Shown: positions 1 to 9,455, numbered from the stretch's first letter. The stretch is 59,068 bases of DNA from Rhizobium sp. Q54 (GCA_945889445.1 CAMDBX010000017.1:1-59068), one strand, 5' to 3'. The notes: generated by a model not told the origin, from the letters alone. A program made the numbers and translations.

Positions 1-130
1 GGTCTGGGAAAACCCGAAACTGGACACCCGTCGCGGTAGTCACGCTCAACCCGGAGCGCGAAACAGTTGTCGCGGCGAAGCTCAGGTCAGCTGACGAAAA
101 TCGGCAGACCGCGTGAAGAAGAGGCGACAA

Positions 131-706
131 CTAGCTTGACCCGCACCGCTCCTCGCAGAAGCCGCAGAACTTGGAAAGCACCGCCCGGAGCCGGTTGGCG
201 GCCGTGCCCCGGCGCTTGGCGGCCTTCAGGTCTGCCGCCTTCTTGCTGATGACGGCCGACAGGTCCGACTTGGTAAGCTGGGCCAACGGATAGAGGCCGA
301 GGCGCGGCAGCACGTCCTGACGGAGCATCCGCTCGGACTCCGCGGCCCACGCGGCGCTGTTCTTAGCCTTGACATGCTCGGCGATGTACCGCTCTGCGGC
401 CTCTGCGAGCGTCCTAGGGGCTTCCGTGCCCTGCTCCTTGCGCCTCTCCGCCACGCGGGGGTCAAGGCCATCCCTGATCTGTGCCTTCAGGGCCTCGGCC
501 TTGTCAAAGGCCACGCGCACGCCAGTGGCCGGGTATGAGCCGAGCGCGAGCCGCTGCTGCTTGTCGCCGATCAGGGCCTTCAGCACGAAGCTCTTGCCGC
601 CTGTGGCGGCCACCCTGACGACGACGGAATTGCCCAGCGCCACGTCGTAGCGGGCATCCTTGGAGCGGAGGTTTCTCACCTTGAGGTCGAGCTTCTTGAA
701 GTCCAT
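131..706 (-). pseudogene. truncated tyrosine-recombinase (P4-type integrase), N-terminal part
   Basis: The 191 residues match the front of phage/island integrases: an arm-DNA-binding domain (residues about 1-90, with the typical run LALGSYPATGV) and the start of the SAM-like core-binding domain (about 95-180, AAERYIAEHVKAKNSAAWAA). Members of this family are about 400 residues long. The catalytic domain with its R-H-R-Y residues is absent, because the frame ends at a TAG at 131-133 and no integrase-like frame continues to base 1. I start at ATG 706, which has AAGGAG seven bases upstream, rather than at the longer open frame. It reads away from the tRNA-like sequence at 930-976, as expected for an integrase at the end of an island. 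It is probably inactive as a recombinase, though it could still bind arm sites. Confidence 0.8.
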
Positions 707-722
707 CTGGTGTCTCCTTGCC

Positions 723-821
723 GGGGCCACTCTCGGGGCCACGATTTGCTCTCAGGGCCACGACATGCGATAGACGATCATGTAGTCTATTGGAGAGTTA
801 TTTACAACTGACCGGGGCCAC
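723..821. repeat. four GGGGCCAC repeats upstream of the integrase fragment
   Basis: The octamer GGGGCCAC occurs at 723-730, 735-742 and 814-821, with a variant AGGGCCAC at 754-761, all in the same orientation. They lie between the integrase start and the tRNA-like attachment sequence. Integrases of this type use short repeated arm-type sites in that position, so these are candidate arm sites. That role is inferred; only the repeats are seen. Confidence 0.45.
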
Positions 822-929
822 GGCACGACCATTTAGTGGCACATATTTTGGCCTATCTTGCGTTTTAACCCTTTTGCGACCGGGCTGGAACGAACGCGCG
901 CCGAGCGTGTCTCGAGGCGCCTTATTACC

Positions 930-976
930 GACTTTTAATCAGAGGGTCCCGGGATCGTACCCCGGCGGGCTCACCA
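930..976 (+). other. candidate attachment site: 3' half of a tRNA-Lys-like gene
   Basis: The sequence reads as the 3' half of a tRNA with anticodon TTT. It has an anticodon loop CTTTTAA with the stem half TCAG, a T arm CCGGG-ATCGTAC-CCCGG, acceptor half CGGGCTC, discriminator A and encoded CCA at 974-976. The 5' half is missing: upstream bases do not supply GAGCCCG or a D arm, and the anticodon stem is broken on its 5' side. The T loop starts with A instead of T. Such tRNA 3'-end duplicates are the usual att cores of P4-type islands, and the integrase fragment lies 220 bp away. Geometry suggests this is the distal end of an element lying to the left. Confidence 0.6.
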
Positions 977-2290
977 AAAACACTATTGATTGAAAGCGCT
1001 CGTTAGGGGCATTTGACCGCTCGCAGATGAAACCGCTAAAAATGTTATGCTTGTGAGTGGCGATGGCATCCGCGCCCCGGTTCGCCCGACCGAGCCAGAA
1101 TGACGCCTCGCAGCCCCAGGGCCTTGACATTGACGGTCTTTCCCTGATCAGCCAATCCATTCGCATTTAGACCGCCATCAAACGGCGGCTCGGAAGACCA
1201 ATCAGTAAAACCGACGACGGCACTTGCTGAGGAACTATTCTTTGAATGGCACCTAGTGCCGCTCCACCAGTTTGATGAACCAATGCTAACATTTGTCCAA
1301 ACTTCACCCGCAAAACTGCTCCCCAACGCGGCAGCCAAAATGGATGGCTCGGTCTGGTTCACACAGCACTCCGCGATGGTTGCTAGCGAATGTATCTAAC
1401 CAAATAAATCCTTCTCTGAGCAACCCAAGGAATGGGATAAAGAGACGGGATACCGAAAGCGCTGCGCCACTTGCGGGCACAAGCGTCAGCACAACCTTAG
1501 CGGCGAGCGACACTTGGAATAGTGACGATTGCCCGCCAGACACCAGTAACTGGATGTCTTCTTCACCACTCTGACAAACAAAGCATAGAGTGTGTTGGGG
1601 TATTGAAGAAAAACTGCCGCTCGGAACCGCTGAATTCCGAAGGTAAGAGCAATCGTACCAAGACCGATCAGAGCACGACCAAAGTCTCGGCGATCAGGAG
1701 ACAATAAATGGTCCTGGAGTTCATATACATCCCAGTTCGGCGAGCAATTCAGGCCAATCATGCACCGTGGTCACTAGACCTTATCTCTTGACGTCCTATC
1801 ACTTGCCGACGGGCGGCAACGGAACGGCATCTATAGTTGTATCCCTGCACCCAAGTGCCAAACTGTACGTTCAGTAAACAGCGGTGAACTCTCGCTATGG
1901 CGGTCTGCAAATCGTCAGGGATTGCAAAATGAAGACCTAGGGATGAAAACAAAACATTCAATAAATGCGAACATCATAGTGAAAACGGACAACCGATCCG
2001 CCTAGTCAATCCAATTACACTATTTACGAGAGATCGAAGACCGACACAAAGGTACTTAAATTCTTTTTCAGTTTAATACAGCAACACTATCAATCAGTTA
2101 CTGCCCAACGAGGCTCAATGTCGGAGACCTCCGGCCTTATTCTTGACCAAGATCAAGGTAATCAAGGGACGAAATGCACTATTCGGTGCACAGTAGGAAG
2201 TTGATACGCCTCAAAGCCGCTGAGGGTAGCTCGGTGTGACCGTCAGCTGAAACTGGCACGAGGACGTCTCATGCTCGAAGGGTGGCTCTA
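977..2290. other. 1.3 kb without a supportable gene
   Basis: The stretch is visibly less GC-rich than the rest of the window. Short leftward frames at 1045-1362, 1304-1543 and 1486-1761 overlap head to tail in three different phases, which could be the remains of one decayed gene. None shows a domain I recognise or a convincing ribosome-binding site. No tRNA, terminator or insertion-sequence end was found. A short GAAGGG ribosome-binding site at 2277-2282 belongs to the protease gene that follows. Confidence 0.5.
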
Positions 2291-4363
2291 ATGACGATCC
2301 TAGGCAACACCCATCGTACCGCTGGCAAGCTCTGCGTGGCTGCTGCTTTTCTGGCGATTTCCGCGCTCAGCCAAGAAGTATCCGCGGGAGAATGGCCTTT
2401 TTTCAAGGAGAGCCTCAGGCCCTTCCCGACTATTGATCTCGCTACTCGACAGTCGAAGGGCCAAGATGCAATCGATCGCTTGGGCCTCCATCTGCCTGAT
2501 GTTGCGGCTTGGTACGGCAGGACTGCAGATCAACTTCGGAAGGAACTGCTGAACGACAGCCGCATGCGGATCGACAAGACCGGCCGTGTCCTGTTCGTCG
2601 AGGAGCTCGAGACACCGATCCCAACAGAACAAGTCGATACCGCAACCGTGCAGCAAAGCATTCAGCAGGGATCACTGGTCAGCCTTGACCAAACCTTCTA
2701 TTTGCATAGCCACCCTGGCGCCACCCGTACCATCTACCTTGACTTTAACGGTGCTAGCATCGTCGGAACCGCTTGGAACACCAGCAGCAAAACTCTCAAT
2801 GCAGCCCAATTTGACATCGATGACAATCCCGTAGTTTTCTCGACATCTGAGTTGCAGCGCATTCAATACATCTGGCAACGGGTTGCCGAAGATTACGCTC
2901 CATTCGATGTCAACGTTACCACCGAACAACCCTCTCAGGACGTGCTGACGCGCTCCAGTGTGAATGATCAAGTCTACGGAACCACGGTCGTGATCACCAA
3001 GACAGACGGCGTGTACTCCTGCAGCTGCGGCGGCATCGCCTACGTTGGTGTTTTCAATTACTCGGGTGGAAGCCACCCGCCCGACTATTACAAGCCAGCC
3101 TTTGTGTTCTTTGACAAGCTCGGAGGCGGCAACGAAAAAGTAGTGGCCGAGGCGATTTCACACGAGGCGGGCCACAACATGGGCTTGCATCACGATGGTA
3201 CAGCCACTGACGCTTATTTTGCCGGCCATGGATCTGACCCGACAACGGGCTGGGCGCCCATCATGGGTGTCGGCTATTACAAGCCGCTCGTACAGTTTAG
3301 CCGCGGCGAATACTCCGGTGCCAACAACAAGGAGGATGACTTTGTTGTAGCGCAGACTTTCGGCCTGCCCTTGCGCCTTGACGATTTCGGCAGCGACATC
3401 AACGAGGCGACTCCCTTTATGGAATTCAACTCGGGAGGCATGACCAGCGGCAGCATGGACGGAGTTATCGAATCCATGCTCGACAGCGACGTGTTTGCGA
3501 TCTCTGCAGGCCCTGGCCCTCTCAATGCGACTGTTATACCGGCGATGCGATCTCCTAACACAGACCTCGTCCTGACACTGCGGGATGCCGCTGGAGGTGT
3601 TCTTGCCTCCACCAATCCTCTTAACCAGCTCAGTTCGGCGTTGTACTATTCGGTACCCTCACAAGGCACCTATTTCCTTGAAGTTAAGGGGACCGGGCAA
3701 GGAGACGCCATCATGAATGGCTACTCCAACTATGGTAGCGTGGGGAACTTCCGGCTGTCAGCTAGTTATACCGCGCCTGTTGGTTCCCGTCCTACCGCGA
3801 TCATGACGACCACGCTCTACAATGGCCCGGCTCCACTTGCCGTATCGTTTGATGGCACTGGTTCGCAGGATGATGGCCGAATCGCCTTCTGGTACTGGGA
3901 CTTCGGCGACGGCAACAGCGACGTCACCGGCACCTTGTCAGCCCCTACCCACGTCTACTCGGTGCCAGGTAACTATGTCGCGCGGTTGACCGTGGTTGAT
4001 GATAGCGGTCTCAGCGCCAGCACGACACACGTCATCAATGTCACGGCACCTGCACCCCAAACCAGTGTTCAGGCGATCCAGATCACGCTCAAAAGCAATA
4101 CGAAGGGCTACGCATGGGCGACAGCGGTGGTGTCCGTGGTGAATCAGAATGGAACTCCGACCCGAAGTGCCAGGGTGTCTGCCAACTGGAACGGCATCGT
4201 CAGCAAGGCAACGGGGGGATTGACGAAGAACAATGGAACTCTCACTCTCACCTCGCCCAAGACGAAATTGAGTGGTTGTTTCAATCTGACGGTCACTGGC
4301 GTCACAGCCAAGGGCTATTCATTCAATGCCGCATCAGACCGGACTGCCCAAGTCTGCCGCTGA
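2291..4363 (+). CDS. secreted zinc metalloprotease (metzincin type) with PKD domain
   Basis: The 690-residue protein starts with a signal peptide (hydrophobic run CVAAAFLAISAL, cleavage likely after VSA near residue 33). The catalytic signature HEAGHNMGLHHD puts zinc ligands at His291, His295 and His301 with Glu292 as the base. IMGVGYY near residue 325 fits the Met-turn of metzincins. A pre-peptidase-like beta region spans about 370-490, a PKD domain about 500-585 (FWYWDFGDGNSD), and a Thr/Asn-rich Ig-like tail about 595-690. I use ATG 2291 because GAAGGG lies eight bases upstream; an in-frame GTG at 2282 overlaps that site. It should act outside the cell on proteins, but the substrate is unknown. 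It adjoins the island edge and may be acquired; 161 bp separate it from the next gene. Confidence 0.85.
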   Translation: MTILGNTHRTAGKLCVAAAFLAISALSQEVSAGEWPFFKESLRPFPTIDLATRQSKGQDAIDRLGLHLPDVAAWYGRTADQLRKELLNDSRMRIDKTGRVLFVEELETPIPTEQVDTATVQQSIQQGSLVSLDQTFYLHSHPGATRTIYLDFNGASIVGTAWNTSSKTLNAAQFDIDDNPVVFSTSELQRIQYIWQRVAEDYAPFDVNVTTEQPSQDVLTRSSVNDQVYGTTVVITKTDGVYSCSCGGIAYVGVFNYSGGSHPPDYYKPAFVFFDKLGGGNEKVVAEAISHEAGHNMGLHHDGTATDAYFAGHGSDPTTGWAPIMGVGYYKPLVQFSRGEYSGANNKEDDFVVAQTFGLPLRLDDFGSDINEATPFMEFNSGGMTSGSMDGVIESMLDSDVFAISAGPGPLNATVIPAMRSPNTDLVLTLRDAAGGVLASTNPLNQLSSALYYSVPSQGTYFLEVKGTGQGDAIMNGYSNYGSVGNFRLSASYTAPVGSRPTAIMTTTLYNGPAPLAVSFDGTGSQDDGRIAFWYWDFGDGNSDVTGTLSAPTHVYSVPGNYVARLTVVDDSGLSASTTHVINVTAPAPQTSVQAIQITLKSNTKGYAWATAVVSVVNQNGTPTRSARVSANWNGIVSKATGGLTKNNGTLTLTSPKTKLSGCFNLTVTGVTAKGYSFNAASDRTAQVCR

Positions 4364-4524
4364 GGGACAAACGCCCAAAACGCCAATTGGAGGGGTAAGC
4401 AGCTGCCGAGAGGGCGCCGCTCGCCGCAGTGAGGGCGCAACCCTTACAGAGATGACGCTTTAGGCATCTTTCGCTGGCCAGATCTCGATTAGCCTGCCAC
4501 CGACACAATCTATCGGGGGCAGAC

Positions 4525-7491
4525 ATGTCGGCAATTGAACAGTTCAAGGCGGCGCGCGAGGAATCAATCCAGGCCACGGCCGGCGGACCGCCACCGAGAA
4601 CGTTGAACCCATTCTTTGGCGTCGGCCCTATAACCGACATGGCATGCGACGAGGCGGACAGCCGCATGCTTCGGTTCCAGTTCGAGCATTGGCTGGAGCA
4701 GAACTACCGTAAACTGGATGACAGAGGGCGCGACGTCGGCAACTTTACGGCTTCCGAAATTAGTCGTTCGATGCATCGCGGCTATCCTGCAGACAAGTTC
4801 CTTCTCGACATGATGAGGGAAATCCACCGCTACTTCGAATTTCCAAACTCCAACCGCCTCGCTGTTGGCCTTGGCGGGGGCCATTCCGGCTTTACCGTGT
4901 GCGCTCTGCACTTCCTGACAACCAACGACCCCTCTCAACACATCTATATCGACACGCCAGCGCCGGAAACCGAACTGGCACGAACATCTGGCTTCTTCAG
5001 GCAGAGTTGGGGTGCCCAGATCATCGAGATGATGCGTTATGCGCGCAATGGCGATGAGAACCGCATTCACTTCGCCAAGGAAGAAGGGGCTATCCCCAGC
5101 GCGGACATTCTTGAACGCATGGGGATAAAGGTCTTTCTTGGTGTCGGACACGAGACGACCGGTGCGACCACCTATTCGAAAAGTGACATTCGCAACCTAC
5201 TTGATTGGATCGATCGCAATCCCTCGGAACATCACGCAGTGCTAGACGCCACCTCAATGCTCGGGGCGATGCCCTGGGGCGAGGATATCGTGGCGCAAGT
5301 CATGGCGAAATGCAGTCTGTTCATGCCGCTGCAGAAGGCGATTGGCGGCATCTCCGGCTATTTCCTGGTTTCGCTCACGCCCCGGGCCATGGAGTTGATA
5401 GAGGACAACCAAAAGAGGCCCTCTTGGGCCATACCACGGCAACTCAAGCTTGCGGCACCTGTGGATCCGAAAATGCCGCTGTCTGGCGAACGGACGGTGA
5501 ACCTCGGCCCGATTTATGATCCTCTGGCCAATAAGATGGTTGGCGGTGTGATCAATACCTTCTCGACTTTGGCATTCGCCGAAACGACGTTCGGCCTTCT
5601 TCGGGTTGAACAAAAGATTGGATCCGTGAAGGAACTGAACCGCCGTTCGGAGTTAAACCGGATGGCCCTGAACGAGTGGATGAGAAATTCAAACCTGTTC
5701 GAGCTCGGAGTCCGCAACCCGGAGCATCGTGGCGCCGCTGTCACTCTGATCAAGGTTACAGATGATCAAGTGAGGGACGGTGCTCTCCATGCCCGCATCA
5801 TCACGCGCTCAAAGCAGCTCCTGTCCTACGACGGCATAACGCATCCCAACGGCTTTCATGAGCAAGGCCTCGACGTTGCCCGCTATGTAAACGCCTTCCC
5901 GGGGACGCCAGGCGACTATCGGGCGTGGATTGGTGGCATCCGGCCAGTGGAAGACATCCACGCTCTGCTCGACAATCTCAAATATGCTTACCATCGCGCT
6001 CGTATTGTTGTCATGGAGGAGGAACTCGCAGAGCGAGGCATTGTATTCCCTGGCCCCGTCGAGGCAACTGGTCGCATTCGTCAGGATGATCCCGGCAGGG
6101 TGTACAGAATATTGGTCTGCGATCATGTTGGGCTGAAGCTCCGCGATAACGGTCTGCCGGATCATTCCGCTGTGAAGGCACACGTTGTCGCGCAGGGCGG
6201 GAAGTTCCACGAGCAGCCCCATCAAGACAGCATGCGGCTTGAACCCGGCATCCACTTCTTCTACCAACCGCATTTATCAAAGCCAGACGAGATCCGCTCA
6301 CTGACTGCGCAAGGCCAGTATGATGCGGTGATTGCTGCCGCAACCTTCTTGCCGAAGGAGGCCAGGTTTCAGGAAGGTGGCGTACGCATCGGCGCTGGCA
6401 CCGGAAACATGGGATCTCTCTCATGGGGCGGTGGCAACGGTGAGGGTGGTCCTGCGCCCCTCATGAACACGCCATCCTTCAATAGTCGAGCGACCGCTCA
6501 AATGGGCTTCAAGGCTCTACTCAAGGTGCTTCCTGACCTCCCTGTTGACGAAATGCACAAGCTTACTGCCGCAGGACAATTCGACACAGGACGCGATCTT
6601 GTGAGGTTCCCAACGGAGAAAATCGAGGGAAAGCGCATCGGGATCATAGGTTATGGAAACATCGGCCGAGAGATGGCCAAATTGGCCCAGGCGTTTGGCA
6701 TGGTTGTCGCCGTTCATGCTCGCCCCCGCCACAAGGAATGGATTGAATCCGAGGGTTTCATCTTTGCGGCAACTCCCGAGGAGGCCGCAAAGGGCTCAGA
6801 CGTGATATCTGTACATACCGGGCTAGGGCCGCTGAATGCTGCCACCGGAAAGTTCGCAAACGCCAATGTCGTGAACACCTCTGTCCTCAGCCAACTGAAT
6901 GGGGATGCCATCGTGCTCAACTACGATAGGGGCGAGTGCGTCGATGCCATCGCCCTCGACCAGGCGATGACCAGTGGACGGGTTCGCTATGCCGCCATTG
7001 ATGCCGATCTTTTCGTCGATCAGGCGAATGGAACTGCAAGCGGGCCTATGGCGCCCTACCTGCACCTTGCGAAGAAGTATCCCGGCCGCCTGGAACTTCT
7101 GCCACATGCTGCCGCAGACACAGAGCATGTTTCACGCGTGGAGGGAGCAAAGCAGGCTGTGGATCAGATCATCGGGGCTATTCGCTTCAGGGAAGTTGTC
7201 AATCTGAAGGGTGACTTGCCGGACGGTTATGCTCTGGCAGGATCCCGCACGGTACCCGGTGTGGGTAAGTGCAATGCCCAGACAGTTGCGCAGACAGTGG
7301 AAACCGGGGACGCCGCACAAGCTCGCAAGGAAGCCGAGGAGATGGCGGCCATTTGGGCGGCTTTGGCGAGCGCCAATACAGAAGACGCCCGCCAGTTGCT
7401 GATCGCACGCTACGGCGCCCGCTTGGTCAAGACCTTCAACACTTACGCCACGCGCATGCGAAGATTGGGCCTTGAAGGTCCTTATGCCTGA
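4525..7491 (+). CDS. fused aminotransferase (SerC-like) / D-2-hydroxyacid dehydrogenase (SerA-like)
   Basis: This 988-residue protein joins two enzymes. Residues about 30-500 are a class V PLP aminotransferase resembling phosphoserine aminotransferase: DATSMLGAMPW carries the likely cofactor Asp241 and LQKAIGG the Schiff-base Lys271. Residues about 525-900 are a D-isomer 2-hydroxyacid dehydrogenase with Rossmann motif GYGNIG at 709-714, substrate Arg802 (NYDRGE) and catalytic His861 (LLPHAA). The usual catalytic Glu, 29 residues after the Arg in phosphoglycerate dehydrogenase, is Val831 here, followed by Asp832. No ACT domain follows. Serine synthesis uses the same two activities, but fusion in this order, the missing Glu and the convergent amino-acid importer operon suggest a different substrate (inference). 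Its 3' end overlaps the M20 gene by 10 bp on the other strand. Confidence 0.8.
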   Translation: MSAIEQFKAAREESIQATAGGPPPRTLNPFFGVGPITDMACDEADSRMLRFQFEHWLEQNYRKLDDRGRDVGNFTASEISRSMHRGYPADKFLLDMMREIHRYFEFPNSNRLAVGLGGGHSGFTVCALHFLTTNDPSQHIYIDTPAPETELARTSGFFRQSWGAQIIEMMRYARNGDENRIHFAKEEGAIPSADILERMGIKVFLGVGHETTGATTYSKSDIRNLLDWIDRNPSEHHAVLDATSMLGAMPWGEDIVAQVMAKCSLFMPLQKAIGGISGYFLVSLTPRAMELIEDNQKRPSWAIPRQLKLAAPVDPKMPLSGERTVNLGPIYDPLANKMVGGVINTFSTLAFAETTFGLLRVEQKIGSVKELNRRSELNRMALNEWMRNSNLFELGVRNPEHRGAAVTLIKVTDDQVRDGALHARIITRSKQLLSYDGITHPNGFHEQGLDVARYVNAFPGTPGDYRAWIGGIRPVEDIHALLDNLKYAYHRARIVVMEEELAERGIVFPGPVEATGRIRQDDPGRVYRILVCDHVGLKLRDNGLPDHSAVKAHVVAQGGKFHEQPHQDSMRLEPGIHFFYQPHLSKPDEIRSLTAQGQYDAVIAAATFLPKEARFQEGGVRIGAGTGNMGSLSWGGGNGEGGPAPLMNTPSFNSRATAQMGFKALLKVLPDLPVDEMHKLTAAGQFDTGRDLVRFPTEKIEGKRIGIIGYGNIGREMAKLAQAFGMVVAVHARPRHKEWIESEGFIFAATPEEAAKGSDVISVHTGLGPLNAATGKFANANVVNTSVLSQLNGDAIVLNYDRGECVDAIALDQAMTSGRVRYAAIDADLFVDQANGTASGPMAPYLHLAKKYPGRLELLPHAAADTEHVSRVEGAKQAVDQIIGAIRFREVVNLKGDLPDGYALAGSRTVPGVGKCNAQTVAQTVETGDAAQARKEAEEMAAIWAALASANTEDARQLLIARYGARLVKTFNTYATRMRRLGLEGPYA

Positions 7492-8648
7492 GGCAACGCC
7501 TTCTCGACGAGCCTCGCCCAGAAGGCAGGTCCCTTCACGAGAAGCGCATCATTGAAATTATAACCAGGGTCGTGCAGCATCGGCCCTGGCCCCGCTCCCA
7601 ATCCAAAATAGCAGGAGGGAACAACTTCCTGCATTGCCGAGAAATCCTCGGAGAACATGAAGGGGCCTCGCATGTCTATTTTCTCTGGGTCCTGCCCCAT
7701 ATCGAGAGCCACCTGGCGCACGAGAGCCGCTTCATCGGCTGTGTTGAAGCCTGCCGGATAGCTCCAGCTGTCAACGCCCATCTGAACTTCTGCGCTGCAG
7801 CCATAAGACTTCGCATGCGCCATGGCGAGGTCCTGTATCCGCCTCAGAACGAGTTCTCGGACTGCTTTCGTGACTGTGCGTATTCCCACCAGCAAACGAA
7901 CCTGCTCCGGTATTACGGTCGCCATGGATCCACCGTTTATGGCCCCAACCGTAACAACTGCCGGATCATGCGGATCGAGATTACGTGAAACGATGGATTG
8001 CAGAGCTAACACGACGCTTGATGCCGCCACGATCGGGTCAACGGATTTGTGCGGTAGCGCCCCATGGCCGCCCACACCGTGGATCACGATTGTGAGAACA
8101 TCACAGGACGCCGTGATGGGACCCGGGCGCACAAGAATCTGCCCTTCTGCCTCACCAGGCAGGTTGTGAAGCGCAAAAATCCGATCGCATGGGAACCGCT
8201 CGAAAAGACCGTCCTCGATCATCTTCATCGCGCCGCCCTCATCTTCTTCGGAGGGCTGAAAAATCAGACGAACGGTGCCATCGAAATTGCGTGTCTCGGC
8301 GAGGAATCGCGCGAGCCCAAGCAACATGGTCGTATGGCCGTCATGCCCGCAGGCATGCATCTTGCCGGGATATCTTGATGCATAAGGCAGATTGGTCTGC
8401 TCATGGATGGGCAATGCATCCATATCGGCACGTATCCCGATCACCCTACTTGATGTGCCATTCGTGATTGAGGCGACCACTCCCGTCTTCGCGATACCGG
8501 TGACGACCTCGAAACCAATCCGAGAAAGTTCATCAGCGACTATTCGCGCCGTACGTTCCTCCTGAAATAGCATCTCAGGATGGGCATGAAGATCTTGCCG
8601 GATCAGCGTCAGTTCCGGCTGGTACTTCCTGAGTAGGTCCTCGATCAT
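7482..8648 (-). CDS. M20-family amidohydrolase / N-acyl-amino-acid hydrolase
   Basis: The 388-residue enzyme belongs to the M20D group (hippurate hydrolase, IAA-amino-acid hydrolase), which cleaves an amide to release an amino acid. Metal-site motifs are RADMDALPI (about 73-81), HACGHDGHT with Cys100 and His102, and QPSEE ending at Glu134-Glu135. Length is normal and there is no signal peptide, so it acts in the cytoplasm. Its ATG overlaps the stop of the upstream permease as ATGA, which makes it the last gene of the importer operon. The likely job is to process the imported compound. The acyl group and amino acid cannot be read from the sequence. Confidence 0.85.
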   Translation of the reverse strand: MIEDLLRKYQPELTLIRQDLHAHPEMLFQEERTARIVADELSRIGFEVVTGIAKTGVVASITNGTSSRVIGIRADMDALPIHEQTNLPYASRYPGKMHACGHDGHTTMLLGLARFLAETRNFDGTVRLIFQPSEEDEGGAMKMIEDGLFERFPCDRIFALHNLPGEAEGQILVRPGPITASCDVLTIVIHGVGGHGALPHKSVDPIVAASSVVLALQSIVSRNLDPHDPAVVTVGAINGGSMATVIPEQVRLLVGIRTVTKAVRELVLRRIQDLAMAHAKSYGCSAEVQMGVDSWSYPAGFNTADEAALVRQVALDMGQDPEKIDMRGPFMFSEDFSAMQEVVPSCYFGLGAGPGPMLHDPGYNFNDALLVKGPAFWARLVEKALPQA

Positions 8649-9445
8649 CGCTTCTGTGGAACTCTCTTCTCAATGAAACTGAAAATCCAAACCGTCAGGA
8701 AAGTGAGGCACATGTAAATGACAGCAAGCAACATCAACGGTTCATAGACGATGTAAGTGTCCTGGGTGATACGGTTGCGCACCACGCCGGCAAGGTCCAT
8801 CACCGTTACGGTCATGGCAAGTGGAGTGGCCTTCAGCTGGAGTACAACTTCACCCGCCAATGTCGGGAGGACCAAGCGCACAGCCCGCGGAAACCAGACC
8901 CGCGTTAACACCTTCCAGGGAGACATTCCGAATGCACGCGCAGCCTCAAGCTCTCCGCGTGGAACGCCAAGGAACGCTCCCCGCATGATCTCACCCTCGT
9001 AACCCGCAAAACTCAGCGTGAAGGCAAGCAGAGCGTACCAGAAGGCATCAAGCCGGATCAGCCATGTGAAGTCGTTCTTGAACTCAGGATAAATCATCCC
9101 GATTTGCGGGAACAGTGAACCTAGGCCGTAATAGATAAGCCAAAGCTGCAACAAGAGCGGCGTGCCCCGTATCACCGTGCAGAATCCATGTGCAATGGCT
9201 GCAAGCCAACGCGGCCCGGTGACCTGAACGAGGCCGATTGGAATAGCGAGGATCATGCCGAGAATGCAGGACAGCACCCACAGCAACAAGGTGAGCCAGA
9301 GACCCTTGACCAGAAGCGGGAGGTATTTTGCAATCCAGTCCCAGCGAGAGGCTGCGAACAGCCAATAGAGGAGGCCGCCTGCAACAAGCAACAGGACCCC
9401 AACGACGAGCGACTTGATGATGAACTTTATGTGGCTTGTGTTCAT
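8645..9445 (-). CDS. amino-acid ABC transporter permease, HisM/OccM type
   Basis: The 266-residue inner-membrane protein has an extra N-terminal helix (residues about 10-32) and then the five-helix core of polar amino-acid permeases. The cytoplasmic coupling loop is RGELEAARAFGMSPW. The open frame extends further upstream, but ATG 9445 has GAGGGCAG in front and clears the stop of the preceding permease by 10 bp, so I use it. It pairs with the neighbouring permease to form the membrane channel of the importer and overlaps the M20 gene by 4 bp. Confidence 0.88.
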   Translation of the reverse strand: MNTSHIKFIIKSLVVGVLLLVAGGLLYWLFAASRWDWIAKYLPLLVKGLWLTLLLWVLSCILGMILAIPIGLVQVTGPRWLAAIAHGFCTVIRGTPLLLQLWLIYYGLGSLFPQIGMIYPEFKNDFTWLIRLDAFWYALLAFTLSFAGYEGEIMRGAFLGVPRGELEAARAFGMSPWKVLTRVWFPRAVRLVLPTLAGEVVLQLKATPLAMTVTVMDLAGVVRNRITQDTYIVYEPLMLLAVIYMCLTFLTVWIFSFIEKRVPQKR

Positions 9446-9455
9446 TGCGCTGCCC

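Noticed and set aside
930-976. A complete tRNA-Lys gene
   Set aside because: No 5' acceptor half or D arm exists upstream, and the anticodon stem is mismatched. Only the 3' half is present.
4391-4460. Glycine riboswitch before the fusion gene
   Set aside because: Superficial similarity (GCCGAGAGGGCGC) but the conserved aptamer core and the tandem layout are missing.
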